From Herbidospora daliensis (GTDB lineage Bacteria; Actinomycetota; Actinomycetes; Streptosporangiales; Streptosporangiaceae), in contig NZ_BBXF01000005.1 in NCBI RefSeq assembly GCF_001570585.1, forward strand, positions 806,001-870,000: a DNA stretch of 64,000 nt, given 5' to 3'. Shown piece after piece: positions 42,045 to 49,221 of this stretch (the first letter of the stretch is position 1; every line of letters starts with the position of its first letter). Position numbers and translations under genes: made by a program. The notes below the pieces were generated by a model, which saw only the letters and a program-made list of their open reading frames with translations, was not told the origin of the DNA and made no database searches.

Positions 42045-43049
42045 TTGACACCTGATTTCGCCGGTCACGCCAGGATCATGGCCCTCGCCGACCTGGTCAC
42101 CCCGATGAGCGTGCGGACCGCCGTCACCCTCCGCCTCGCCGACCATCTCGACACGGGCGACCGCACCGCCGACGACCTCGCCGAACACACCGGCACGGCC
42201 CCGCGCCCGCTCCGCAAGCTGCTCGACCACCTCGTCCACCTCGGCCTGCTGCGCGCCGAGGACGGGCGCTACGGCCTCACCGACCTGGGCCGGCTGTTAC
42301 GCCGCGGCGACGCGCCGATGGGCCCGTTCGACCAGCTCGACCTCGACACGGTGCTGGGCCGGACCGAGTTGTCGGCCGTGCACCTGCCGCACAAGCTGCG
42401 CACCGGCCGGTCGGTCTACCACGGCATGTACGGCACCGACCTGTGGAGCCACGTCGATCAGGCGCAGGGCACCCCCGAGGCGCTGTCGGCCCAGCTCGCG
42501 GTGCCGCCGGGGTTCGACGTCGAAATTCTGCTCGACCACCCCGTCCTCGCGCGGGCCCGGACGGTCGTGGACGTCGGCGGCAACACCGGCGCCCTCGTCG
42601 AGGCCCTTCTCACGAAACATCCGGATCTGTCGGCGACGCTGATCGACCTGCCGAGCTTCGCCGGGGCCGCCGCGCGGCGGTTCGCCTCGGCCGGGCTCGG
42701 CGACCGGGCCACCGCCCTCGGGCAGGACTTCTTCGAACCCCTCCCCCCGGCCGCCGACGTGTACGTCCTGTCGGCGGTGCTGGCCGACTGGGACGACGAG
42801 GCGGCCGTCCGGCTGCTGCGCAACTGCGCGCTCGCGGCGGGCGACACCGGCCGCATCCTCGTCTCGGAGGTGAGCCTCACCGAGCGGCTGCGCCACGTCG
42901 ACACCGGCATGACCCTGTGGTTCGAGGCCGTGATGGAGAACCCCGACCGCTCCCCCGACGACCTCGCGGCGCTGGCGGCCGAGGCGGGGCTGAAGGTGGC
43001 GGCGGTCGACCGGGCGGGCACCCGGATCGTGCTGGAACTCCATGGCTGA
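42045..43049 (+). CDS. SAM-dependent O-methyltransferase (COMT/ASMT type)
   Basis: Encodes 334 aa from TTG 42045, chosen for GGGAGG five nt upstream. The N-terminal winged-helix dimerisation domain (ADLVTPMSVRTAVTLRLADH, PLRKLLDHLVHLGLL) precedes the methyltransferase fold with SAM motif VVDVGGNTGALVEALL and later YVLSAVLADWDDEAAVRLLR. Such enzymes methylate hydroxyls of aromatic polyketides or related small molecules. It overlaps the FAD monooxygenase gene by 8 nt, making a tailoring pair without a visible backbone synthase. Confidence 0.9.
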   Translation: MTPDFAGHARIMALADLVTPMSVRTAVTLRLADHLDTGDRTADDLAEHTGTAPRPLRKLLDHLVHLGLLRAEDGRYGLTDLGRLLRRGDAPMGPFDQLDLDTVLGRTELSAVHLPHKLRTGRSVYHGMYGTDLWSHVDQAQGTPEALSAQLAVPPGFDVEILLDHPVLARARTVVDVGGNTGALVEALLTKHPDLSATLIDLPSFAGAAARRFASAGLGDRATALGQDFFEPLPPAADVYVLSAVLADWDDEAAVRLLRNCALAAGDTGRILVSEVSLTERLRHVDTGMTLWFEAVMENPDRSPDDLAALAAEAGLKVAAVDRAGTRIVLELHG

Positions 43050-44523
43050 GCCGGTGGACCACGACGTCGTGGTGGTCGGCGGCGGGCCCGTGGGGCTGAT
43101 GACCGCGTGCGAACTGGCGCTGGCCGGGGTGCGGGTGGCGGTGGTCGAGCGGCGCACCGAGGTCGACCCGACGATCAAGGCGATCGGGCTGCACATCCCC
43201 TCGGTCGAGGCGTTCCAGCGGCGGGGGCTGCTGCCCGCGCTGCTCGACGCGCAGCGGCGGCAGGCGCAGGAACTGCTCGCCGCCCTCCCCCGCCGGGCCG
43301 ACTTGGCCCGGGTGCCCGTCTCCTCCGACATCGCGGGGCACTTCGCCGGCCTCACCGTCCCGCGTTCGCTGGTCGACTACGCCGACCCCGACTTCGGGGC
43401 GGCCTGGTCGCGGGACATGATGCCGGTGAGCCAGCAGGCGCTGGAGGCCATCCTCTCCGAACGGGCCGCCGCCCTGGGGGCCGAGCTGCGGCAGGGCGCC
43501 GAGATGGTGAAGTTCGCCGACGACGGCGACGGGGTCGACGTCGAGCTCGACTCGGGCGAACGGTGGCGGTGCGCCTGGCTGGTGGGGGCCGACGGAGGGC
43601 GCAGCGCGGTCCGGCGCGGCGCGGGGTTCGACTTCCCCGGCACCGACCCGGAGATCACGGGCCACCAGGCCGTGGTGGAGTTCGCCGACCCGGAGGTGCT
43701 GACTCCGGGGTGGAACCGCACCGGGAACGGCGTCTACGTCTACACGCCGCTGCCCGGCCGCATCCTGACCGTCGAGATGGACGGCCCGCCGCCCGACCGG
43801 ACCGCGCCGGTCACCCTCGCGGAGCTGCAGGACAGCGTCCGGCGGGTGTCCGGGACCGGGGTCACGATCACGAAGGTGCGGTCGGCAACCCGGTTCACCG
43901 ACCACGCGCGGCAGGCGAGCACCTACGTCAGAGGGCGGGTCGTGCTCGCGGGCGACGCCGCCCACGTCCACTCGCCGTTCGGGGGGCAGGGGCTGAACCT
44001 CGGGCTGGGCGACGCGCTGAACCTCGGCTGGAAGCTCGCCGCGACCGTGCGGGGGTGGGCGCCTGCCGGGCTGCTGGACACCTACACGCGCGAACGCCAC
44101 CCGGTCGGGGCGTGGGTGCTCGACTGGACGCGGGCGCAGATCGCGCTGATGCGGCTCGACCCCCTCACCGAGTCGCTGCGCCGCATCGTCGGCGACCTCA
44201 TCGCCACCCCGAGCGGCGCGACCTACACGGCGAAGCAGTTGTCGGGGGTGCTGCAGAAGTACGACCTGCCCGGCGACCACCCGCTGGTCGGATGCAGCGC
44301 GCCCGACCCCGGCGGCCACGTCGCCGAGGCCCTCCAAAGCGGCAAGGCGGTCGTCACCGGCCCGGCCGGAGCCGGGGCCGCTCGGGCCGACCGCCTGGTG
44401 CACGTGGAGTCCGACCGGCCGATGCTGGTCCGTCCCGACGGCTACGTCGCCTGGGCCGCCGAGGATCCCGGCGACACGGCCGGGCTGGAGGAGGCGCTGC
44501 GCCGCTGGCTCGGCGGGTCATGA
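43042..44523 (+). CDS. FAD-dependent aromatic monooxygenase
   Basis: Encodes 493 aa. Group A flavoprotein hydroxylase motifs: VVVVGGGPVGLMTACELALA (dinucleotide binding, ~9-28), the DG motif WLVGADGGRSAVRRG, and the GD motif VVLAGDAAHVHSPFGGQGLN. A C-terminal thioredoxin-like tail is short. The family hydroxylates aromatic compounds, and one branch (Rox) modifies rifamycins; the sequence alone does not decide. Start ATG 43042 lies inside the methyltransferase end, so the two are co-translated. Its 3' end overlaps convergent pepN by 6 nt. Confidence 0.88.
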   Translation: MAEPVDHDVVVVGGGPVGLMTACELALAGVRVAVVERRTEVDPTIKAIGLHIPSVEAFQRRGLLPALLDAQRRQAQELLAALPRRADLARVPVSSDIAGHFAGLTVPRSLVDYADPDFGAAWSRDMMPVSQQALEAILSERAAALGAELRQGAEMVKFADDGDGVDVELDSGERWRCAWLVGADGGRSAVRRGAGFDFPGTDPEITGHQAVVEFADPEVLTPGWNRTGNGVYVYTPLPGRILTVEMDGPPPDRTAPVTLAELQDSVRRVSGTGVTITKVRSATRFTDHARQASTYVRGRVVLAGDAAHVHSPFGGQGLNLGLGDALNLGWKLAATVRGWAPAGLLDTYTRERHPVGAWVLDWTRAQIALMRLDPLTESLRRIVGDLIATPSGATYTAKQLSGVLQKYDLPGDHPLVGCSAPDPGGHVAEALQSGKAVVTGPAGAGAARADRLVHVESDRPMLVRPDGYVAWAAEDPGDTAGLEEALRRWLGGS

Positions 44524-47007
44524 CGAACGGTCGGCGGCACGGGCGGCCAGCGCCCGTGCCAGCCGGGCCCGCCCCTCCGCCACGAGCCTGGCCAGCGCAG
44601 GCGGCGGGGCGGCCTGGGTGAGCCACTCGCCGACGGCGTCGATCGTGGGCTGGTTTACGGCCCACGAGGGGAACAGCACCATCGCCGGGCCGTGGGCGCC
44701 CTCGCCCCGCCGCCGCCACACGCCGGCGATCTCCGCCAGGTAGCGGGCGGCGTACGGGCGCAGCAGGTGCTTCTGGGCCGGGTGGGCGAAGCCGCCGATC
44801 ACGGCTTCGACGGTCGCGCCGGGCAGGCTCTCGTCGTGCATGGCCCGCCGCCACGCCTCCTCCTTGTGGCCGGGCCGCAGCGCGCGGGCCCGTTCGGCCT
44901 GCGAAGGGCCGAGGAAGGCCGGGCCCCGGGCGAGTTCCGCCTCGATCTCGGCGTCTCCGGCGACGCCGTGGGCCACCAGCGCCTGCACGATCCGCCAGCG
45001 CGTCAGCGGGTCGACGGGCTGCTCCAGCCAGTCGCGGACGTGCGCGAGCTGGGGTTCGTCCAGGACGCCGACCAGCAGCGCGTTCACCACCACATGGTGG
45101 CGGTCGGAGCCGGGCTCGGCGGCGTCGGCCTGCCCGATCAGCCAGGCGGCGTGCGCGCGCCAGCCGACGGGCGACCACTCCGGGTCGGCGTAGGTGTCGA
45201 GGGCGGCGTGCGCCTGCTGGAGCAGCCGCCGCGACACGCCGGTGTCGGTCTCGGCGGCCAGCCCCCGGTGGACGAGGGCCACGTAGTCGCGGGCCCGGAA
45301 CTCGGCGTCGCGGGTCATCTCCCACACCGCCGACCAGGCCAGCGCCCTCGGCAGCGGGTCGGCCAGGTCGCCGATCCGGTCCAGGACGGCGGCCCGGGAC
45401 GCGGGGTCGAGGCGGATCTTGCAGTAGCCGAGGTCGTCGTCGTTGACCAGCACGAGCACGCCGCTGGGGTGGCCGACCAGCTCGGGGGCCTCCGTGCGGG
45501 CCCCGCCGACGTCGAGCTCCTGCCGGTGGATCCGCACCAGCCGCCCGTGGCCGTCGTCGTCGTAGACCCCGACGGCGACGCGGTGGTCGCGCAGCAGGCC
45601 GGCCGTCTGCTCGACGGCGAACGCGGTGAACCGCCCGTCCTCGTCGGCCGACCAGACCGGGCGCAGGGTGGCCAGGCCGGTGGTCTCCAGCCACTGCCCG
45701 CTCCAGGCGGACAGGTCGCGTCCGGACGCCTTCTCCAGCGCCGCCAGCAGGTCGCGCAGCGTCGCGTTGCCCCACGCGTGGGCGGCGAAGTAGCCGCGCA
45801 GCCCGGCGAAGAAGTCGTCCCTGCCCACGCGGGCGACGAGCTGCCGCAGCAGGGCGGCTCCCTTGGCGTAGGTGATGCCGTCGAAGTGCACGGCCGCCGC
45901 CTCGACGTCGGGCACGTCGGCCGCGACCGGGTGGGTGGTGGGCAGCTGGTCCTGCTGGTAGGCCCACGCCTTCTGGAGGTTGGCGAAGGCGGTCCAGGCG
46001 TGCGGGTGCCCGCCCGTCTCGGCCTGGGCCAGCACGCTCATGTACGTCGCGAACGCCTCGTTCAGCCACAGGTCGTCCCACCACGTCATGGTGACGAGGT
46101 CGCCGAACCACATGTGGGCCAGCTCGTGCAGCACGGTCTCCTCGCGGGCCCGCAGGTCGTGCTCGGCTACGTGGCCCTGGAAGAGCATGTCCTCCTGGTA
46201 GGTGACGCAGGCGGCGTTCTCCATGGCGCCGGCGGTGAACTCCGGGACGAAGCACTGGTCGTACTTGGCGAAGGGGAAGGGCACGCCGAAGGTGTCTCGG
46301 TAGTAGGCCAGTCCGCGCCGCGTCTGGGCGAACAGGCGCTCGGCGTCCATGTGGGGGGCCAGGGAGGCCCGGCAGTAGAGCGCCAGCGGGATGTCGTCGT
46401 CGGCGCGCCATTCGGCCCACGGGCCCGCCACGACGGCCACCAGGTAGGCGGGCAGCGGCGGGGTCTCGGCGAAGTGGTGGCGGCGGGCGCCGTCGCCGAG
46501 GGTCTCGACGTGCCGGACGGGGGTGGTGGCGCGGACCGTCCACGACGCGGGCGCGGTCACGGTCAGCGTGTAGGGCGTCTTGAGGTCGGGCTGGTCGAAG
46601 CAGGCGAAGACCCGTTTGGCGTCGGCCGGCTGGAAGTGCGTGTAGAGGTAGACCGCGCCGTCGGCGGGGTCGGTGAAACGGTGCAGTCCCCGGCCCGACC
46701 CGCTGTAGGCGCAGCGGGCCCGCACGGTCAGCTCGTTGTGCGCGGCCGTGCCCGGCAGCACGATGCCCTCGGCGGGGTCGTACCGGCTCAGGTCGAGCGG
46801 GCGTCCGTTCAGGACGGCCTCGTCGGCCGACCGGGCCACCAGGTCGATCCACGACGCCTCGCCGGGCCGCCGGCCGGCGAAGCGGACCGTGGTGACGGAG
46901 GTGAAGTCGTCGTCGCCGGTCAGGTCGAGCGCGACGTGACAGGACTCCACGGCGATCAGCCCGGCACGATGGCGGGCCTGGTCCCTGGTCAGATTGGGTG
47001 TGTCCAC
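44518..47007 (-). CDS. pepN: M1 family aminopeptidase N
   Basis: Encodes 829 aa from GTG 47007, selected for GAGGT five nt upstream; an extension to 47196 would run into the precursor peptide promoter. The exopeptidase motif GAMEN is at 260-264, the zinc site HELAHMWFGDL at 294-304 with third ligand Glu317 (LNEAFATYM), and an ERAP1-like C-terminal domain follows. The length is typical of actinobacterial cytosolic PepN. It removes N-terminal residues from peptides. It diverges from the lanthipeptide precursor gene across 182 nt; a role in trimming leader remnants is conceivable but speculative. Confidence 0.93.
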   Translation of the reverse strand: MDTPNLTRDQARHRAGLIAVESCHVALDLTGDDDFTSVTTVRFAGRRPGEASWIDLVARSADEAVLNGRPLDLSRYDPAEGIVLPGTAAHNELTVRARCAYSGSGRGLHRFTDPADGAVYLYTHFQPADAKRVFACFDQPDLKTPYTLTVTAPASWTVRATTPVRHVETLGDGARRHHFAETPPLPAYLVAVVAGPWAEWRADDDIPLALYCRASLAPHMDAERLFAQTRRGLAYYRDTFGVPFPFAKYDQCFVPEFTAGAMENAACVTYQEDMLFQGHVAEHDLRAREETVLHELAHMWFGDLVTMTWWDDLWLNEAFATYMSVLAQAETGGHPHAWTAFANLQKAWAYQQDQLPTTHPVAADVPDVEAAAVHFDGITYAKGAALLRQLVARVGRDDFFAGLRGYFAAHAWGNATLRDLLAALEKASGRDLSAWSGQWLETTGLATLRPVWSADEDGRFTAFAVEQTAGLLRDHRVAVGVYDDDGHGRLVRIHRQELDVGGARTEAPELVGHPSGVLVLVNDDDLGYCKIRLDPASRAAVLDRIGDLADPLPRALAWSAVWEMTRDAEFRARDYVALVHRGLAAETDTGVSRRLLQQAHAALDTYADPEWSPVGWRAHAAWLIGQADAAEPGSDRHHVVVNALLVGVLDEPQLAHVRDWLEQPVDPLTRWRIVQALVAHGVAGDAEIEAELARGPAFLGPSQAERARALRPGHKEEAWRRAMHDESLPGATVEAVIGGFAHPAQKHLLRPYAARYLAEIAGVWRRRGEGAHGPAMVLFPSWAVNQPTIDAVGEWLTQAAPPPALARLVAEGRARLARALAARAADRSS

Positions 47008-47189
47008 GGGCGACCTCGGCGCGTCGACGATGATCGTTTCCGGGCAGCCGTCACGGGTGTTTCGCGGCCCCCGACGTTTTATTAATAACACGGAAACTGG
47101 CAGAAACGGACTTACTTCTCCGTTGACATGTTCTGGACAGATGTGGTCTTCTGCCTCTAGCCCACCCCTAATAGGAAGGTGAGTCAGGT
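47008..47189. promoter_or_regulatory. Divergent promoter region of pepN and the lanthipeptide locus
   Basis: An unusually AT-rich patch for this genome includes the perfect palindrome TTATTAATAA (47079-47088) and, nearer the precursor gene, a consensus -35 TTGACA (47123-47128). No good -10 is found at 17-18 nt; the sequence there is GTCTTCT. GGAAGGTGAG precedes the precursor ATG. The cluster promoter is probably here, possibly needing an activator because of the poor -10. Confidence 0.5.
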
Positions 47190-47522
47190 ATGACATCTGT
47201 TACAGCGACACTACCCGCAGTAGAGGAGAGAACAGCCGATCCGCAGGTCATGAAGGACGTCAACGACGCCCTCATGGGAATTTCGGGATTCGCGGAGTTC
47301 AGCGCCGCGACCAACGGATTCCTCAAGGGCGACGTCGACGTGGAGCAGGCGCTCGAGGCCATGGCCCCGTTCCTGCGCGGCGAGATCTGCCGCGACGAGG
47401 CCGACCGCGAACGCATGATCCAGCTCGGCCAGACCATCGAGGCGAAGTGCGGCTGGGCGTCGGTCATCGCCACCCTCACCGCCTGCACGGCCGCCTTCAG
47501 CTGCTCGGGTTTCTGCTGCTGA
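47190..47522 (+). CDS. Lanthipeptide-like precursor peptide 1
   Basis: Encodes 110 aa. The leader is acidic and probably helical, with the element GFLKGDVDVEQALEAMAPFL. The last 24 residues (87-110) have Cys at segment positions 1, 13, 19, 23 and 24, and Thr14, Ser18 and Ser20; the end reads CTAAFSCSGFCC. The same spacing recurs in two other small proteins of this locus. The Ser/Thr/Cys-rich tail next to a kinase/lyase/cyclase system marks it as a substrate for lanthionine formation. The cleavage site is not evident (no GG/GA immediately before the core). A poor -10 suggests regulated expression. Confidence 0.88.
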   Translation: MTSVTATLPAVEERTADPQVMKDVNDALMGISGFAEFSAATNGFLKGDVDVEQALEAMAPFLRGEICRDEADRERMIQLGQTIEAKCGWASVIATLTACTAAFSCSGFCC

Positions 47523-47537
47523 GAAGCCCGGCGCGAC

Positions 47538-47562
47538 CGCTCCACCCGCTCCACCGCTCCAC
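47538..47562. repeat. Three copies of CGCTCCAC
   Basis: CGCTCCAC occurs at 47538-47545, 47547-47554 and 47555-47562, just after the stop of precursor 1. It may be simple sequence slippage or a protein-binding array. No coding role is seen. Confidence 0.5.
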
Positions 47563-47714
47563 CTGTGCGAACTCCGCCCTTCCACCGCGTTCACGGGCCC
47601 TTCTCCTCGGCCCGGCGCCGCGAGTCGTACAGAAGAAAGACCGCCCTTTCATGTCGGCGGCGCAATTCTGCGAGTGTACGTAGATGACAGGCTCAAAACA
47701 GTGATCGGTACGCC

Positions 47715-47746
47715 GGAATCCGCCTGGGATTTCCTGGGCGGATTCC
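47715..47746 (+). promoter_or_regulatory. Stem-loop between precursor genes 1 and 2
   Basis: GGAATCCGCC (47715-47724) and GGCGGATTCC (47737-47746) form a perfect 10-bp stem with a 12-nt loop, 31 nt upstream of the precursor 2 start. No T tract follows, so it is more likely an mRNA processing or stability element, or an operator, than a terminator. The rest of the 255-nt gap (47523-47777) shows no supported gene. Confidence 0.6.
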
Positions 47747-47777
47747 CGAGCATGCCCAATGATAAAAGGGAAATGCG

Positions 47778-48071
47778 GTGCCCGAGGGCTACGACATTCT
47801 TGAGCAGATCAATCTCGAACTGAAGAGCATCGACGGAGCCGCCGATTACCGGGCCGCCGCGCTCGGATTCATCAAAGGCGACCTGGAGCTCGACGACGCG
47901 ATCGAGGCGATGACGCGCGTCCTGCACGGCGACGGCTACGGCAACGCCGACCACCGCAAACGCATCATCGAGCTCGCGCAGACCGCCGAGGAGCGCTGCG
48001 GCTTCGTCACGATCACGGTGAGCATCGCGGGCTGCACCGCCGCGTTCAGTTGCTCCATGGGATGCTGCTGA
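47778..48071 (+). CDS. Lanthipeptide-like precursor peptide 2
   Basis: Encodes 97 aa from GTG 47778 with AAAAGGGAAA upstream. The leader shares with precursor 1 the element LGFIKGDLELDDAIEAM and the downstream pattern HRKRIIELAQTAEERCG. The C-terminal 24 residues (74-97) have Cys at segment positions 1, 13, 19, 23 and 24, Thr14, Ser18 and Ser20, and end CTAAFSCSMGCC. Eight of the twelve terminal residues of precursor 1 (CTAAFSCS) are identical. It lies directly before the kinase gene (16-nt gap). Confidence 0.88.
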   Translation: MPEGYDILEQINLELKSIDGAADYRAAALGFIKGDLELDDAIEAMTRVLHGDGYGNADHRKRIIELAQTAEERCGFVTITVSIAGCTAAFSCSMGCC

Positions 48072-48087
48072 CCCGATCGGAGATACT

Positions 48088-49221
48088 TTGAACGCCGACC
48101 CCGCCGACGTCGTCGTCCGGGCCGATCGGCTCACCGCCGAGAAGTCCGTCTTCACCGCCGGCCGGCCCGTGCTCGACGAGGTGGCGGCCGTCCGCGCCCT
48201 CGCCGGGCACGGCGTGCTGAGCCCCGGCCAAACCCTGGATCCCCGGCTGGCCGTCGTCGACGAGTCGCGCCGCTGCCGGTGCCTGATCGTCCGGCTGGGC
48301 GACGCCGGCTGGGTGGTCAAACAGGGCACCTCCGCCGAGACCCAGGAGACCCTCGACCGCGAGGCGGCGGTCTACCGCGTGCTGCGCGGCTCCACGTTCG
48401 CGCCCTACCTGCCGCGTTTCTCCGCCTTCGACGACCGCGCCGGCCTGCTGGTGACCGAGTTCGTCGACGGGCGGGCGCCCCGCGACGCCCACATCGACGA
48501 CCCGGCCCGGCGGCAGATGACGGCGGTCGGGATCGGCGCGGCGCTGGCCCGGCTGCACACCGTCGCGGGCGACGGCGGCCTCCCGGCGCTGGAGGCCCCG
48601 CCCATCCTCCGCTGCGGCCACCCCACCCTCGACTCCATCGAGTTCCACAGCCCGGCGTCGCTGGAGGTGGTCAGGACCGTCCAGGCCAACCCGGCGCTGT
48701 CGGAGCTGCTCGACGGCGTGCACGCCCAGTGGCGCGCCGACGCGATGGGCCACGGCGACCTGCGCGGCGACAACATCCTCATCCGGCCCTCGGGCGAGCC
48801 CGTCTTCATCGACTGGGAGATGGGCGGCCCCTGCGACCGCCGCTGGGACGTCGCCGGCCTGCTCACCGAACGCATCGTGTGGTGGCTCACCGACCCCGAC
48901 GCGTGGGTGCCGATGGAGGCGCAGGCCACCGCGAACGCGGCGGCGGCCGAGGGGCTGCGCGAGATCCGCGAGTTCGCGCACGCCTTCCTCGGCAGCTACG
49001 TCGTCACCTACGCGGGCGAGCTCGACCTCGCCAAGGCCGGCCTCGACGACCTGATGCGCTGGTGCGGCGCGCGGCTGGTGCAGTTCGCCGTCGAGCAGAC
49101 CCACCAGCGCAGCGTGCCGCTGGCGACCTCACGGCAGCTCCTGCAGATGGCGGCGAACTTCCACACCACCCCCGGCGTCGCCGCCCGGACCTTCTTCGGA
49201 TTGGCGATCAGCGATGGATGA
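48088..49221 (+). CDS. APH-fold phosphotransferase, lanthipeptide Ser/Thr kinase (LanK-like)
   Basis: Encodes 377 aa from TTG 48088 with CGGAGA upstream. The aminoglycoside-phosphotransferase kinase fold is visible: Lys78 in GWVVKQG, Glu92 in DREAAVYRVLRG, the catalytic loop GHGDLRGDNILI (His222, Asp224, Asn229) and the metal-binding IDWEMGG (Asp242). In class V lanthipeptide and thioamitide pathways such proteins phosphorylate Ser/Thr of the precursor before elimination by a HopA1-like lyase. The gene overlaps the lyase-cyclase gene by 8 nt and follows two precursor genes, which supports that role rather than antibiotic resistance. Confidence 0.85.
   Translation: MNADPADVVVRADRLTAEKSVFTAGRPVLDEVAAVRALAGHGVLSPGQTLDPRLAVVDESRRCRCLIVRLGDAGWVVKQGTSAETQETLDREAAVYRVLRGSTFAPYLPRFSAFDDRAGLLVTEFVDGRAPRDAHIDDPARRQMTAVGIGAALARLHTVAGDGGLPALEAPPILRCGHPTLDSIEFHSPASLEVVRTVQANPALSELLDGVHAQWRADAMGHGDLRGDNILIRPSGEPVFIDWEMGGPCDRRWDVAGLLTERIVWWLTDPDAWVPMEAQATANAAAAEGLREIREFAHAFLGSYVVTYAGELDLAKAGLDDLMRWCGARLVQFAVEQTHQRSVPLATSRQLLQMAANFHTTPGVAARTFFGLAISDG

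Noticed and set aside
44518-47007. pepN as the dedicated leader peptidase of the lanthipeptide cluster
   Set aside because: It is a full-length housekeeping-type M1 aminopeptidase on the opposite strand. A role in trimming cannot be excluded but nothing in the sequence supports specialisation.
47651-47683. Ten-codon ORF (MSAAQFCECT) between precursors 1 and 2
   Set aside because: It has no ribosome site and no similarity to the precursor family; too short to support.
48088-49221. Aminoglycoside resistance phosphotransferase
   Set aside because: The fold is APH-like, but overlap with a HopA1-LanC gene and two upstream precursor genes indicates a peptide-modifying kinase.
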